NCBI GenBank assembly: GCA_021739645.1
Contig: JAIPBL010000017.1
Coordinates: forward strand, 1 to 64,000
DNA length: 64,000 bases
Direction: 5' to 3'
From: Saprospiraceae bacterium
GTDB taxonomy: Bacteria; Bacteroidota; Bacteroidia; Chitinophagales; Saprospiraceae
Part shown: positions 38,337-48,199 of the stretch, piece after piece
Position numbering within the stretch: the first letter of the stretch is position 1
Layout of the letters: each line of letters opens with the position of its first letter
The notes under the pieces: model-generated
Told to the model about the DNA's origin: nothing
Seen by the model: only the letters and a program-made list of their open reading frames with translations
Databases searched by the model: none
Position numbers and translations under genes: made by a program

Positions 38337-40532
38337 ATGTCTAAAAAGTACCCTCATTTTAAGCAATTGCATTCCCGAGATTGTGGAATCGTCTGTCTAA
38401 GGATGATTGCCCAGTTTTATGGCAAGTTCTACAACACAGAACAACTGCGCTCCCTAGCTCACCAAAAAGCAGAAGGTGTTAGTCTGCTGAACATCAGCGA
38501 AGCTTCAGAACAAATCGGCATGCACACAGTTGGTGCAAAATTGTCTTACCGTCGCCTCATTGAGGACATTCCGTTACCCGGCATCGCTCACTGGAAAGAA
38601 AATCACTTCGTCGTCGTTTACGAGGCAAACGAAAACCAAGTAACCGTAGGCGACCCAGATGCTGACCAACTCATTACCATTTCAACACAAGAATTTCTTA
38701 ACGGATGGATAGGCAACTCCAGTGGTTATGACCAAGAAGGCATTATTTTGCTAATGGAGCCAACTGCCATTTTTTTTACAGGAGAAAACAAACCCAGCGA
38801 CCGAAACAAGTCTTTTTTCCTGTGGGAAAATCTCAAAAGTTATAAAAAACTGCTGGTTTTCCTCGCTGTGGCTATTGTTGTGGGCGCACTGCTGGCTGTC
38901 ACCTTTCCCTTTATTATCCAGCTCATAGTGGACGAAAGCATTGAACAGGAAAACGCCGACCTGTTGCCCAAGGTTCTACTCGCTTGGATTGTGCTTTTCA
39001 TCAGCCAAATAGGGCTAGATTTTCTAAGAAGGTTCTTACTGTTCCATATTGGCGCAAAGCTGAACATCAAGCTTTTGACTGATTTTATCGTCCGATTGCT
39101 GCAATTGCCTGTCACATTTTTTCAGTCCAGAATGACAGATGACGTAATGCAAACGCTTTACGACAACCCAAGGGTCCACCGATTTTTCACAAAAGATGCA
39201 GTTTCGGTCATTTATGCTTCATTTATCATCCTGTTGTTTTTGTTGGTTTTGTTGGCGTTCAACTCCAAAATATTTCTGACCGTGGCCATTTTCGCAGCAG
39301 TCCAGGTGCTTTTTGTTCGGTTTTTTATCAAAAAAAGAAAAGCGCTGAATTATAACCGACACAAATTTGGAGCGGAACGATACAGCCGACTCACCGACTT
39401 GATTCGGGGCATACGGGATATCAAGTTGGCAAATGCCGAGCAAACACAACGCTGGGCATGGGAGCGTTCGGAAGCGCAGCTCTTCAAAGTTGGGCGGTCG
39501 TATTCACTTTCGGACGAACTTTCAGTTCAAGTGCCATTCTCATTGGGTGAGCTTCGCAATATCTTGGTCATTTACTTTGCTGCTGTAGCAGTGATTGAAG
39601 GGAGCATGACAATCGGAGTTATGGTAGCGACTTTGTTCATCCTCACACAATTGAACGGCCCTATCCGACAATTGATTGAGTTCTTCCTCAGTTGGCAAGA
39701 AGCCAAACTTGGGTTGGAGCGCATGAACGAAGTATTTCATTATGACAAAGAAATGAAAGGGGAGAAAATCGACATTTTACCCCAGGAAGGCATTCTAGAA
39801 GGCGAAAATCTATCGTTCCAGTATGAAGGAGAACATTCACCTTGGGTCATCAGTAACCTCAATTTCCACATTCCCAAAGGCAAGACAACAGCAGTGGTAG
39901 GCCCGAACGGCAGTGGTAAATCTACATTCCTAAATCTATTGACCACTTTTTTACAGCCGCAAGAAGGTATCTTAAAATTTGGCCAGATTCGCCTTTCGGA
40001 TTTTCAATCTGCCACCTGGCTGGGTCACTGTGGCGTCGTTTCGCAAGACGGTCACCTATTTTATGACACCATCGCCCGAAACATCGTGCTCGGTGAGGAG
40101 TCCATTGACAGCAAGCGCATGATAGAAGCTGCCAAAATTGCCAATATTTTGCCCTTCCTCGAAAGACTGCAAAATGGGTTTTACACCATGGTGGGTGAAG
40201 GTGGCATAGGTTTGAGCAAGGCTCAACGACAGGGAATCCTGATTGCAAGGGCCATTTACAAACAGCCCGAAATTCTCCTGCTGGATGAAGCAACCAACGA
40301 CCTGGATGCACAAAACGAGACGGTGGTACTGAATCGAATTGAAGAGGCATTTAAAGGCAGAACCGTGGTTATCTTCACCAGTCGAATCAATTTGCCGATT
40401 CGAATTGACAACGTGATTCCGTTGGCAACACCAAAAGTCAAGGCTGAAACTCGTTCGCATCTGGCCAATTCAAAAGGGGGGAATGGCAATGTTGTCCCAG
40501 ATAATTTCGAGGAAGTTCTCCACGACAATTAA
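38337..40532 (+). CDS. C39-peptidase-containing ABC exporter (bacteriocin/T1SS type) with atypical NBD motifs
   Basis: C39 domain (LHSRDCGIVCLRMIAQFYG...HWKENHFVVVYEANENQVTVGDPD), TMD, Walker A GPNGSGKST, Walker B ILLLDEA; signature LSKAQ and FTSR in place of the H-loop. Confidence 0.9.
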   Translation: MSKKYPHFKQLHSRDCGIVCLRMIAQFYGKFYNTEQLRSLAHQKAEGVSLLNISEASEQIGMHTVGAKLSYRRLIEDIPLPGIAHWKENHFVVVYEANENQVTVGDPDADQLITISTQEFLNGWIGNSSGYDQEGIILLMEPTAIFFTGENKPSDRNKSFFLWENLKSYKKLLVFLAVAIVVGALLAVTFPFIIQLIVDESIEQENADLLPKVLLAWIVLFISQIGLDFLRRFLLFHIGAKLNIKLLTDFIVRLLQLPVTFFQSRMTDDVMQTLYDNPRVHRFFTKDAVSVIYASFIILLFLLVLLAFNSKIFLTVAIFAAVQVLFVRFFIKKRKALNYNRHKFGAERYSRLTDLIRGIRDIKLANAEQTQRWAWERSEAQLFKVGRSYSLSDELSVQVPFSLGELRNILVIYFAAVAVIEGSMTIGVMVATLFILTQLNGPIRQLIEFFLSWQEAKLGLERMNEVFHYDKEMKGEKIDILPQEGILEGENLSFQYEGEHSPWVISNLNFHIPKGKTTAVVGPNGSGKSTFLNLLTTFLQPQEGILKFGQIRLSDFQSATWLGHCGVVSQDGHLFYDTIARNIVLGEESIDSKRMIEAAKIANILPFLERLQNGFYTMVGEGGIGLSKAQRQGILIARAIYKQPEILLLDEATNDLDAQNETVVLNRIEEAFKGRTVVIFTSRINLPIRIDNVIPLATPKVKAETRSHLANSKGGNGNVVPDNFEEVLHDN

Positions 40533-40570
40533 GCAAGCCTTTGGTAGCTTACCGAAATTCAAAAAACAAC

Positions 40571-41857
40571 ATGCAGCAGGATAATATCGAATATTTGAGC
40601 GGGGAAGTAAAGGAAATACTGTCCTCACCTCCGTCCTGGGTAGCGACTTGGGGCATTGGCCTTTTGGTTGGAATAGTGGTGGTGATTACTGCTGTTGGCG
40701 GTCTTTTTCGTTACCCAGAAATTGTGACTGGCGATGTGAACATCACCACGGAAACCCCGCCAGTAACGGTTGTTTCTCAAAAAACGGAATACATCTCGGA
40801 GTTAAAAACTAGGGAAAATTCGGCAGTTAGCACAGGTGATATACTCCTAACATTCCCTTCAGATGCCGTGTTAAAAGATGTTTTGGAGCTTGAAAAAGAC
40901 CTTGAAACCATTGGCCAACTCGACCTGGAAAAACTTCAAAATTACAGCCCAAACCGCAACCTGAACATTGGAGAGCTTTTCCAGGCCTATTCCAGTTTTG
41001 TCACGGCTTTCGAATTGGTGCCGCTGACGGAGTCAGGCAATATTGACTACGCAACCGTTGTGGCTGTGGACAATACAAATGCCCAGTTGCAGCGGCAGTT
41101 GAAATCGCTGGAAGCATCGCTTCCAACCCTCAGACAGGAAGAGCAAGCCTTAAATACCGAACTCATAAATGCCGCTGACCAGTACGGGAAAACCACTGAC
41201 ACTTCTTACACATTGGTACTTTTCAAAATAAACTCAGAACTGAAGAACAAGCAATCGGAAATTAAAAAATTGGCGGTGAAAATTGAGGAGTTGAAAGGTG
41301 AAATCTCAAAGTCCAATGTTCGAAAACTTCAAGCACAGACCCAAGCCGAGACTGGTGCAGGTGATGCCATTTATAAGCTAAACCAAAAGCTGGACGAGCT
41401 GAAAAAGTCAGTAAAAACTTGGAAGGACAACTTTCTGGTAGTGGCTCCCGCTGATGGAATCGTCCAATTTTATTCGGACTTAAAGGCAGGGCAACTAGTG
41501 AATACAGGCGACGTACTTTTTACAATAATGCCAAAAGATGCCGGTGAAAACTATGTAGGCAAGGTGAAATTACCCGTGGATAAAAGCAGCAAAGTCAAGC
41601 CCGGGCAACCCGTGAACATCAAATTTGGTCGGTATCCATTCCGGGAATATGGCACGGTAAAGTCGAAGGTGAGCAAGGTCTATCCAGTTGCAAAGGACGA
41701 CGCTTTTTATGCCGATATTCTCATTGAAAATGGCCTGGTAACTACTTTAAACCGCAAGCTCGATTTTTACCAACAAATGAGTGGCAAGGCCGAAATTGTC
41801 ACAGATGACCGAACGTTCATCAGCAAACTTTTCGAAAAATTCACCGCCATGTTTTAA
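40571..41857 (+). CDS. HlyD-family membrane fusion protein
   Basis: Single N-terminal TM, long coiled coil, VVAPADGIVQFYSDLKAGQLVNTGDVLFTIMP, beta-barrel KVKPGQPVNIKFGRYPFREYG. The ORF track begins at a GTG at 40541; ATG at 40571. Confidence 0.88.
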   Translation: MQQDNIEYLSGEVKEILSSPPSWVATWGIGLLVGIVVVITAVGGLFRYPEIVTGDVNITTETPPVTVVSQKTEYISELKTRENSAVSTGDILLTFPSDAVLKDVLELEKDLETIGQLDLEKLQNYSPNRNLNIGELFQAYSSFVTAFELVPLTESGNIDYATVVAVDNTNAQLQRQLKSLEASLPTLRQEEQALNTELINAADQYGKTTDTSYTLVLFKINSELKNKQSEIKKLAVKIEELKGEISKSNVRKLQAQTQAETGAGDAIYKLNQKLDELKKSVKTWKDNFLVVAPADGIVQFYSDLKAGQLVNTGDVLFTIMPKDAGENYVGKVKLPVDKSSKVKPGQPVNIKFGRYPFREYGTVKSKVSKVYPVAKDDAFYADILIENGLVTTLNRKLDFYQQMSGKAEIVTDDRTFISKLFEKFTAMF

Positions 41858-41867
41858 ATTTTCCACA

Positions 41868-42680
41868 TCACAAATCACTGTTTTTCAAACGCTTATAACT
41901 AAAAAATAGAAATAGGCTCGTGTAAATGACGGTGGCAATTCCCGCTTCCCATGGCGTGAGCAGGATTCTGAATCCATGTTGTTTCAAGAGGCTGTCCGCA
42001 AAATCCGCAACTGGCAGCGGAGCAAGGTCTTCCATGGCATTCAACGGATAAAAATTCATGGAAATATTCTTGAAAAAATAGAGGTGAACCACCCAGCGCA
42101 AGATGGTTTCAATCACCATTGAATAAGCCAAATACAAGAAAAGTGCAATCCCCGTCCGTTTTACCAGCAAGCCAATTAAAAGTCCGAAACTCATGTAGCC
42201 CATGGTCATCAACCAAAACCTTGGCACCATGTCCACATTCTTAAAAACGGTCGAAAAATAAAGCGTATCGTCAACGTGGAGCAGGCCGATAACCACGGCA
42301 CAGAAGCCGTAATACAATGTTGCGGCGCTCGCCGCAACGACCATAAACACCAGTTTGCTTTTGAAAAACTCTTCCCGCTGAAGGCCGGTGATTACATTCT
42401 GCCGCAGGGTTCGGTTCGAGTATTCGTTTGTAACCATCAGCACCGCCAGGAAGCCTAGCACGAAGAATGACATCCAATTGCCGATGTACCCGAGCCAAGC
42501 CCAAACAGTGGGAAATTGAAAGAAATCCACTTTAGGATTAAACGGCGCCCCATTTCCCACATCCATTTTTTTACCTACAAAAAGCGCCGAAGGCAATAGC
42601 ACCAAATAGGCTATCGCCAGTATTTTGAAGAGGATATAGTCTTTCTGTTTAAGCCATTCCAGCTTGAGGAGGTGAAACAT
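41868..42680 (-). CDS. ABC-2 type transporter permease
   Basis: Six hydrophobic segments, VLMVTNEYSNRTLRQNVITGLQREEFFKSKL; next to an ABC ATPase. Confidence 0.82.
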   Translation of the reverse strand: MFHLLKLEWLKQKDYILFKILAIAYLVLLPSALFVGKKMDVGNGAPFNPKVDFFQFPTVWAWLGYIGNWMSFFVLGFLAVLMVTNEYSNRTLRQNVITGLQREEFFKSKLVFMVVAASAATLYYGFCAVVIGLLHVDDTLYFSTVFKNVDMVPRFWLMTMGYMSFGLLIGLLVKRTGIALFLYLAYSMVIETILRWVVHLYFFKNISMNFYPLNAMEDLAPLPVADFADSLLKQHGFRILLTPWEAGIATVIYTSLFLFFSYKRLKNSDL

Positions 42681-42724
42681 AATCTAAGTTGATTTGACGT
42701 TTTTGATTTGGTTTGAAATTGGCA

Positions 42725-43615
42725 TTAGATCCCAGATGTGATTTCCAAGAATTCCGATTCAAGGCTTTTGGGTTTCATGACCAAATGGCTGACAATCAAG
42801 CCTTTGTCGAATGCCAACTTGTTAAGTTCCGTGACACTCAACGCCTGGTCCACTTGAAGTTGAAGCAATTTTCCTTTCTCCGAAATACTGTTCACACCCG
42901 GAAAATTTGCCAGCACTTCCCTCAGCCTAACCAAGTCCTCGGCACCGATGTCCACTTGGCGGTCGTTGCTGAGGATGGCACCGACCTCACCACTTGCCAG
43001 TAAGTTGCCTCGCTTGATGATCGCCACATGGCTGCACACTTTTTCGACTTCATCCAGAATATGACTGGCCATGATAATGGTCTTGCCCTCCCCCGCTATG
43101 CGATGAATGATTTCTCGAACCTCTGCGATGCCCTGCGGGTCGAGTCCGTTGGTGGGTTCGTCAAAAATCAGCACCTCCGGGTCGCCGATAAGGGCAGCGG
43201 CAATGGCAAGCCGCTGTTTCATTCCGAATGAAAATGTGCTGAAAGCGGAATCACGGCGGGCGGCTAGGTTGACAAGTTCAAGGATGGTGTCAATTTTAGG
43301 GGATGCTATACGCTTGATATGCGCCGTTATTTCAAGGTTTTTTACCGGTGAGAGGTAAGGGTAAAAATTAGGAGTTTCCAATAATGAGCCGATGTGCATC
43401 CGTTCCTGGTCGCCATATTTACCGTCAAACCAGGTGAAAGTGCCGCCGTTTGGTCGGATGATACCCAGCACTGATCCCAGCGTGGTGGTCTTTCCGCTCC
43501 CGTTTGGGCCAAGAATCCCATAAACTTCTCCTGCCCCAATTTGGAGGCTCAAGTTGCTCACAGCGGTGATAGCCCCGTATCGTTTGGTCAATCCGTTAAT
43601 TTGCAAAACTGCCAT
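42725..43615 (-). CDS. ABC transporter ATP-binding protein
   Basis: GILGPNGSGKTTTLGSVLGI, FSFGMKQRLAIAAALIGDPEVLIFDEPTNGLDPQG, ASHILDEVEKV. Start at MAVLQINGLTKRYG. Confidence 0.93.
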   Translation of the reverse strand: MAVLQINGLTKRYGAITAVSNLSLQIGAGEVYGILGPNGSGKTTTLGSVLGIIRPNGGTFTWFDGKYGDQERMHIGSLLETPNFYPYLSPVKNLEITAHIKRIASPKIDTILELVNLAARRDSAFSTFSFGMKQRLAIAAALIGDPEVLIFDEPTNGLDPQGIAEVREIIHRIAGEGKTIIMASHILDEVEKVCSHVAIIKRGNLLASGEVGAILSNDRQVDIGAEDLVRLREVLANFPGVNSISEKGKLLQLQVDQALSVTELNKLAFDKGLIVSHLVMKPKSLESEFLEITSGI

Positions 43616-43740
43616 GTGAAAGGTGTTTATTTTGAATTGGCTAAAGGTAAGTCGAAGTGAACGGTAAGCCAATTCTTTCTTCGACGAAAAACCCGATGTT
43701 GCAGCCCGAAAGCCTTGATTTTGGTGTGCAACTAATTTTC

Positions 43741-43748
43741 TACCTTTG
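43741..43748 (+). promoter_or_regulatory. Putative -7 element TACCTTTG upstream of the 43770 gene
   Basis: TAnnTTTG motif 21 nt before the ATG; TTG at 43721 with 17-nt spacing. Confidence 0.45.
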
Positions 43749-43769
43749 GCGGATGCTAAAAAAGCTACC

Positions 43770-44195
43770 ATGTTTGACAAAATAAAACACACAATCAGTA
43801 CCGCAGGAGAAGCCATAAAAGAACAGGCTACCTCCATCGGTGAAGCAGCCAAGGAAAAGGGCTTTCAAATCATTGATGGCTGGATTTCTAACCTGCCAAA
43901 ACTTGAGGCTTACGGGTTCAAGACGACCTATTTTTCCATGGCGGTTTCCATCAACCCAACGTTGGAAGTCGAAATGCAAAGCGGTTTTGAAGCATTCCCA
44001 CTTGGACGGGTAGAGGCCATTCTTGCAGAAAACAAAGGTAGCAACCCTATCAACCTGGTATTCACTACCATCAAAACCACCTTGTTATTACATGAAAAAG
44101 CGAGGATTGAGGCCACTAATCCAATGACCGTGCGCATCATAGTCCGTATTTCACCCGAAGTACGGGTCTCACTGGGCAGTCCATTGATTGCTTAG
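43770..44195 (+). CDS. Conserved hypothetical protein
   Basis: ORF MFDKIKHTISTAGEAIKEQ...PLIA with promoter-like motif; no family recognised. Confidence 0.65.
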   Translation: MFDKIKHTISTAGEAIKEQATSIGEAAKEKGFQIIDGWISNLPKLEAYGFKTTYFSMAVSINPTLEVEMQSGFEAFPLGRVEAILAENKGSNPINLVFTTIKTTLLLHEKARIEATNPMTVRIIVRISPEVRVSLGSPLIA

Positions 44196-44251
44196 TTTCA
44201 GCAAACTATTCTACCACTGAATTTTACCCGGCAAACTTTTTATCAAAATTT

Positions 44252-46714
44252 ATGAAAATCGTAAAATTCCTGCTATCCCTGAGTGCACTTATTGGTGCGA
44301 TTTACTTTCTCAACAATCCCATCTTGTTGAAAGAACCACTTTCGGATGACCCGACCAAATTCAAGGAAGTAACCGTGCCACCGCTTGGGTCGTTTTTTAG
44401 TCCGTTTTCCGGCTTTTGGCAAAACGCTGAGTCAGCAGGCGATTTGGTGTCTGTCAAAATTGAAGTGCCCGATATGAAGGGGAAGGTTAAAATCGTCTTC
44501 GATGAGCGCCTTGTGCCACATATTTTCGCTGAAAACATGCAGGACGCCGTTTTCGCTCAGGGCTATGTGGTGGCCAAGATGCGCCTGTTTCAAATGGATT
44601 TGATTAGCAGAGCCGCTGGTGGCCGCCTCGCTGAAATCATTGGTGAACCTGGCTTAGAGAATGATTTGCTCAAGCGGCGTCAAGGTATGGCCCATGGCGC
44701 CGAACTAGCAGTGGCAAGCTGGAAACAGGACCCTGAGGCGCTAGCATTAATGGATGCCTACAATGCCGGCGTGAACAAATACATTTCCGAATTGCAACCG
44801 AAAGACTTCCCTATCGAGTACAAACTGATGGGATTCAAACCAGAGCCTTGGAATCTTTTCAAATCGGCCCTGGTGAAGAAGTACATGGACCAAACTTTGT
44901 GCTTCGGCGAGGATGACCTTGAAGCATCCAATGCCCTGAAAATACTGGGCAATGACTTGTTCCAAAAGCTATACCCGGAGGTTGACCCAAAAGAATCACC
45001 TGTCATTCCGGCGGGAACTCCCTGGAATTTCACACCTGCCAAACCCAATGTTAAACCCGCTATCCAAGAGGCAATTGGCCTGATTCACCACAAGGTTTAC
45101 GAAAAGGAACGTGGCGTTTTGGGCAGCAATAACTGGGCTGTTTCAGGTAGTAAAACGCTGTCCGGTAAACCCATACTCGCCAACGACCCGCATTTGAAGC
45201 TCACCCTGCCTTCGATTTGGTTTGAAATACAAATCATCACCCCAGATGTTAACTTTTACGGTGTATCAGTACCGGGTATCCCAGGGGTTCTGATAGGATT
45301 CAATGAAGACATTGCTTGGGGTGAAACCAACGTTGGGCAAGATGTGAACGATTGGTACCAAATCACCTGGACAGACAAGGCCAAGACTTCTTACCAATAC
45401 GACGGTGGCGTAAAAGCTGCAAAAATTGTCATGGATTCGTTTCGGGTAAAAGGCCGAGACACGCTCGTTTACGATACCGTGCGATGGACGGAATGGGGGC
45501 CAGTCGTTTACGAGTCAAACAATGAGGCATGGCATGACTTAGCCATGCACTGGATGGGCCACCAACCACCCAACCCGAAGGAATTATTGACTTTTTTTGG
45601 ACTTGGCAAGAGCAAAAATTATGACGACTATCGGCAAGCACTCGTAAACTATGACTACCCGGCTCAAAACTTTGTGTTTGCTTCAAAAAATGGAGACATA
45701 GGCATTACGGCAAATGGCCTTCTCCCAGTCAAAAACAAGGAGCAGGGCCGTTTCCTGCAAGATGGCTCCAATTCCAACAACAATTGGTCTGGCTATATCC
45801 CAAAAGACCAAGTACCAGCTACCAAAAATCCGAAACGGGGTTTTGTGGCATCTGCCAACCAAAAATCTACCGACGAAACCTACCCGTACTATTACAACAG
45901 CCCCTACTTCGACTATTATCGGGGCCGATATTTGAATAAGCGCCTTGCTGAAATGGACAGCATCACAGCGGAGGACATGATGAAATTGCAAAACGAAAAT
46001 TACAGCATTCATGCCGCTGAGGGAATGGCTGCCCTGCTCAAACAACTAGATTCGACCCAACTGGACAATATCCAGAAAGCGGTTTTGGCCAAAATGCGCA
46101 ACTGGGATTTTAGGTTTGACAAAGACAAAGTGGAACCAGTCGTTTTTCTGACTTGGTGGGAAAAATTTTACGAAATGTCGTTTGACGAGGTGTTCATTTG
46201 GAAAGACTCTCTGCCAATGCTGATGCCGGAAAAATGGAGGGTCATTGACCTTGCTACCAACAGCCCGAACGACTTGATTTTTGACGATAAGAAAACGCCA
46301 GAAAGAGAAACTGCTAAAAATATGGCGACGGCCTCCTTCAAGGCTGCAACCAAAGCCCTTGCCGATGACCTGCTCAAACCAGATTTCAACTGGTCATCTT
46401 ACAAAAAGACCTCAATCATGCATTTGGCTCGTATTCCAGCTTTTTCAAAAATGGATTTACCGGTTGGTGGATACGGTCAGGCACTGAATGCAATTTCAGG
46501 GACCAATGGCCCTTCTTGGCGAATGGTGGTCGAACTCGGAGAGGAAGTGAAGGCGTGGGGTGTTTTTCCCGGCGGACAATCGGGAAATCCTGGCAGCCCG
46601 TTTTACACCACGGGTCTCGACAAATGGATGGCTGGCGAGTACAATGAACTGTTTTTTATGAAAAATGCAGCGGACAACCGTCAAAAACAGTTTTTCACCA
46701 TCGAAATAAACTAA
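44252..46714 (+). CDS. Penicillin acylase family (S45) peptidase/amidase
   Basis: Catalytic-chain start GSNNWAVSGSKTLSGKPILANDPHLKLTLPSIWFEI; VPGIPGVLIGFNEDIAWGETNVGQDVNDWY. Confidence 0.93.
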   Translation: MKIVKFLLSLSALIGAIYFLNNPILLKEPLSDDPTKFKEVTVPPLGSFFSPFSGFWQNAESAGDLVSVKIEVPDMKGKVKIVFDERLVPHIFAENMQDAVFAQGYVVAKMRLFQMDLISRAAGGRLAEIIGEPGLENDLLKRRQGMAHGAELAVASWKQDPEALALMDAYNAGVNKYISELQPKDFPIEYKLMGFKPEPWNLFKSALVKKYMDQTLCFGEDDLEASNALKILGNDLFQKLYPEVDPKESPVIPAGTPWNFTPAKPNVKPAIQEAIGLIHHKVYEKERGVLGSNNWAVSGSKTLSGKPILANDPHLKLTLPSIWFEIQIITPDVNFYGVSVPGIPGVLIGFNEDIAWGETNVGQDVNDWYQITWTDKAKTSYQYDGGVKAAKIVMDSFRVKGRDTLVYDTVRWTEWGPVVYESNNEAWHDLAMHWMGHQPPNPKELLTFFGLGKSKNYDDYRQALVNYDYPAQNFVFASKNGDIGITANGLLPVKNKEQGRFLQDGSNSNNNWSGYIPKDQVPATKNPKRGFVASANQKSTDETYPYYYNSPYFDYYRGRYLNKRLAEMDSITAEDMMKLQNENYSIHAAEGMAALLKQLDSTQLDNIQKAVLAKMRNWDFRFDKDKVEPVVFLTWWEKFYEMSFDEVFIWKDSLPMLMPEKWRVIDLATNSPNDLIFDDKKTPERETAKNMATASFKAATKALADDLLKPDFNWSSYKKTSIMHLARIPAFSKMDLPVGGYGQALNAISGTNGPSWRMVVELGEEVKAWGVFPGGQSGNPGSPFYTTGLDKWMAGEYNELFFMKNAADNRQKQFFTIEIN

Positions 46715-46720
46715 GTCAAA

Positions 46721-47089
46721 ATGAAAAAATTCGGTCTTCAATTGCTCATCATACTGGTACTTGGCGCTATAGCCCAGCACTTTCTCCCATTCTGGTCCAT
46801 AACCGTAGTGGCTGCTTTGGTTGGGTTCTTCTTCAAGTATGAGAACAGCGCCGCTAGTTTTGCTGCTGGTACAGCTGCGGTTACCTTGCTTTGGAGTAGT
46901 TACGCAGGTTTTCTCAACACAGCAAATGCCGGGCAGTTGGCCGGGCAAATTGGTCAAGTATTTAAAATTGGCCAAGGTTATCTAATTCCCATTACGGGTT
47001 TGATTGGTGGGCTGTTGGGTGGTTTGGGAGCGCAGACTGGCACGCTGGCCAGAAAGTTATTCGAGAAGGAAGCTGATGTTGTAGCTTAA
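46721..47089 (+). CDS. Small hydrophobic membrane protein
   Basis: MKKFGLQLLIILVLGAIAQHFLPFWSITVVAALVGFFFKYENSAASFAAGTAAV with several TM segments. Confidence 0.7.
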   Translation: MKKFGLQLLIILVLGAIAQHFLPFWSITVVAALVGFFFKYENSAASFAAGTAAVTLLWSSYAGFLNTANAGQLAGQIGQVFKIGQGYLIPITGLIGGLLGGLGAQTGTLARKLFEKEADVVA

Positions 47090-47262
47090 CGGCCTTTCAG
47101 TTTCTTGAATCCATACGGACAGTTCCGACATCCATTTTCACAGCAGTAACCTCTTTTTTTAAGGTATTGTGCCGTGAAAACATAGAAGCCGTTTTCAATG
47201 GTAAAATCCAAACCCTCAACCAGTATTTGTGGTTTTGAGGTTTCCTTGGAAGAAGATTTCAT
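47086..47262 (-). CDS. Small DUF5522-like Cys-rich protein (58 aa)
   Basis: Reverse-strand ORF MKSSSKETSKPQILVEGLDFTIENGFYVFTAQYLKKRGYCCENGCRNCPYGFKKLKGR; not in the supplied ORF track because it is under 60 aa. Confidence 0.82.
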   Translation of the reverse strand: MKSSSKETSKPQILVEGLDFTIENGFYVFTAQYLKKRGYCCENGCRNCPYGFKKLKGR

Positions 47263-47278
47263 AAGCGGTGCAAATTAA

Positions 47279-47313
47279 AAAACCTGTTGAAAATTGTCTC
47301 AACAGGTTTTTTA
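47279..47313 (-). terminator. Intrinsic terminator of the 47344-47919 gene
   Basis: AAAACCTGTTGA...TCAACAGGTTTTTT. Confidence 0.75.
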
Positions 47314-47343
47314 ATTTCTTGAAAATCAAGAACTTAGATAAAA

Positions 47344-47919
47344 TTAAGCTTTCTCAAGAACGAATGATGGGTATTGTCGTTTAGCAAATTCGAACAGTCC
47401 AAACAGCACACCCGTGTAGAGCAAATCACTTGCCAGCGTATTCCAATAAAATGGAATCGCTGCCACATAACACGTAACTAGTCCGCCAATATTTTTTGGA
47501 TACAAGATAGTATTCAACCAAACATAAAAATTGGTGACGACGAAAAATATCAGCGAGGAAGAAACAGCGCCGATTGCCAGACGAGGCACAGTGATTTTTT
47601 TCAACAGTGAAGACCCCATCAGCACTATCAGCAAGAAAGCAAAGTAAACTTCAGGGTTAGCAAACCAAGAAAACCCGTCGAAATATTGAGCATAGAATAG
47701 GTTGTTTATCAACAGATTACTCACCCAGAGCGCAACAAGTGGCAGCAGATAAGCAAAGTATTTCTTACTGAAATAAGCGGCACTAAACAGTGCAATACCA
47801 CCAAGTGGAGAAAAATTAAACAAGCTGGAGGTCAAAGTATGCGGAATCAAACGACTCATCGCTACGACCAATACAATGATAGCTACAATACCCCAACGTG
47901 TGTTTACCTTATTATTCAT
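47344..47919 (-). CDS. DUF6580-like integral membrane protein
   Basis: NFSPLGGIALFSAAYFSKKYFAYLLPLVALWVSNLLINN...PFYWNTLASDLLYTGVLFGLFE. Confidence 0.75.
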   Translation of the reverse strand: MNNKVNTRWGIVAIIVLVVAMSRLIPHTLTSSLFNFSPLGGIALFSAAYFSKKYFAYLLPLVALWVSNLLINNLFYAQYFDGFSWFANPEVYFAFLLIVLMGSSLLKKITVPRLAIGAVSSSLIFFVVTNFYVWLNTILYPKNIGGLVTCYVAAIPFYWNTLASDLLYTGVLFGLFEFAKRQYPSFVLEKA

Positions 47920-48005
47920 GTTAATGGTTGATTTTTAAAACGGCCACAAAAATAGCGTTTTTCTTGGAAGTTGGATGGCTAATACTACCCAAGGTTTTAA
48001 ACAAT

Positions 48006-48034
48006 AAGACCCTCGTCGGAGAGACGAGGGTCTT
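48006..48034 (-). terminator. Stem-loop, probable terminator of the 48200-48562 gene
   Basis: AAGACCCTCGTC GGAGA GACGAGGGTCTT. Confidence 0.6.
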
Positions 48035-48199
48035 TAACCCAAACAAATAAACACAAAAACTACTTTTAAAGATGTGCCAAATTTAAGCTGATTTTTTTGA
48101 CACAACAAAATTCTTATGGTATTTTAATCAAATATTTTTCAAAGACTAGGCTCCTACAGAGCTTTTCTTTAGAGGCGCGTAAATTTAGCAATATTTTCT

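Noticed and set aside
38218-38400. 60-aa ORF just upstream of the C39 exporter as a candidate cargo peptide
   Set aside because: It overlaps the exporter start in another frame, and has no double-glycine leader and no plausible Shine-Dalgarno context.
15047-48034. Several strong GC-rich hairpins (15047, 13694, 12440, 17207, 18271, 37905, 47279, 48006) considered as members of the palindrome families
   Set aside because: Each is unique in sequence and most have T-runs at gene ends, so they are explained as intrinsic terminators.
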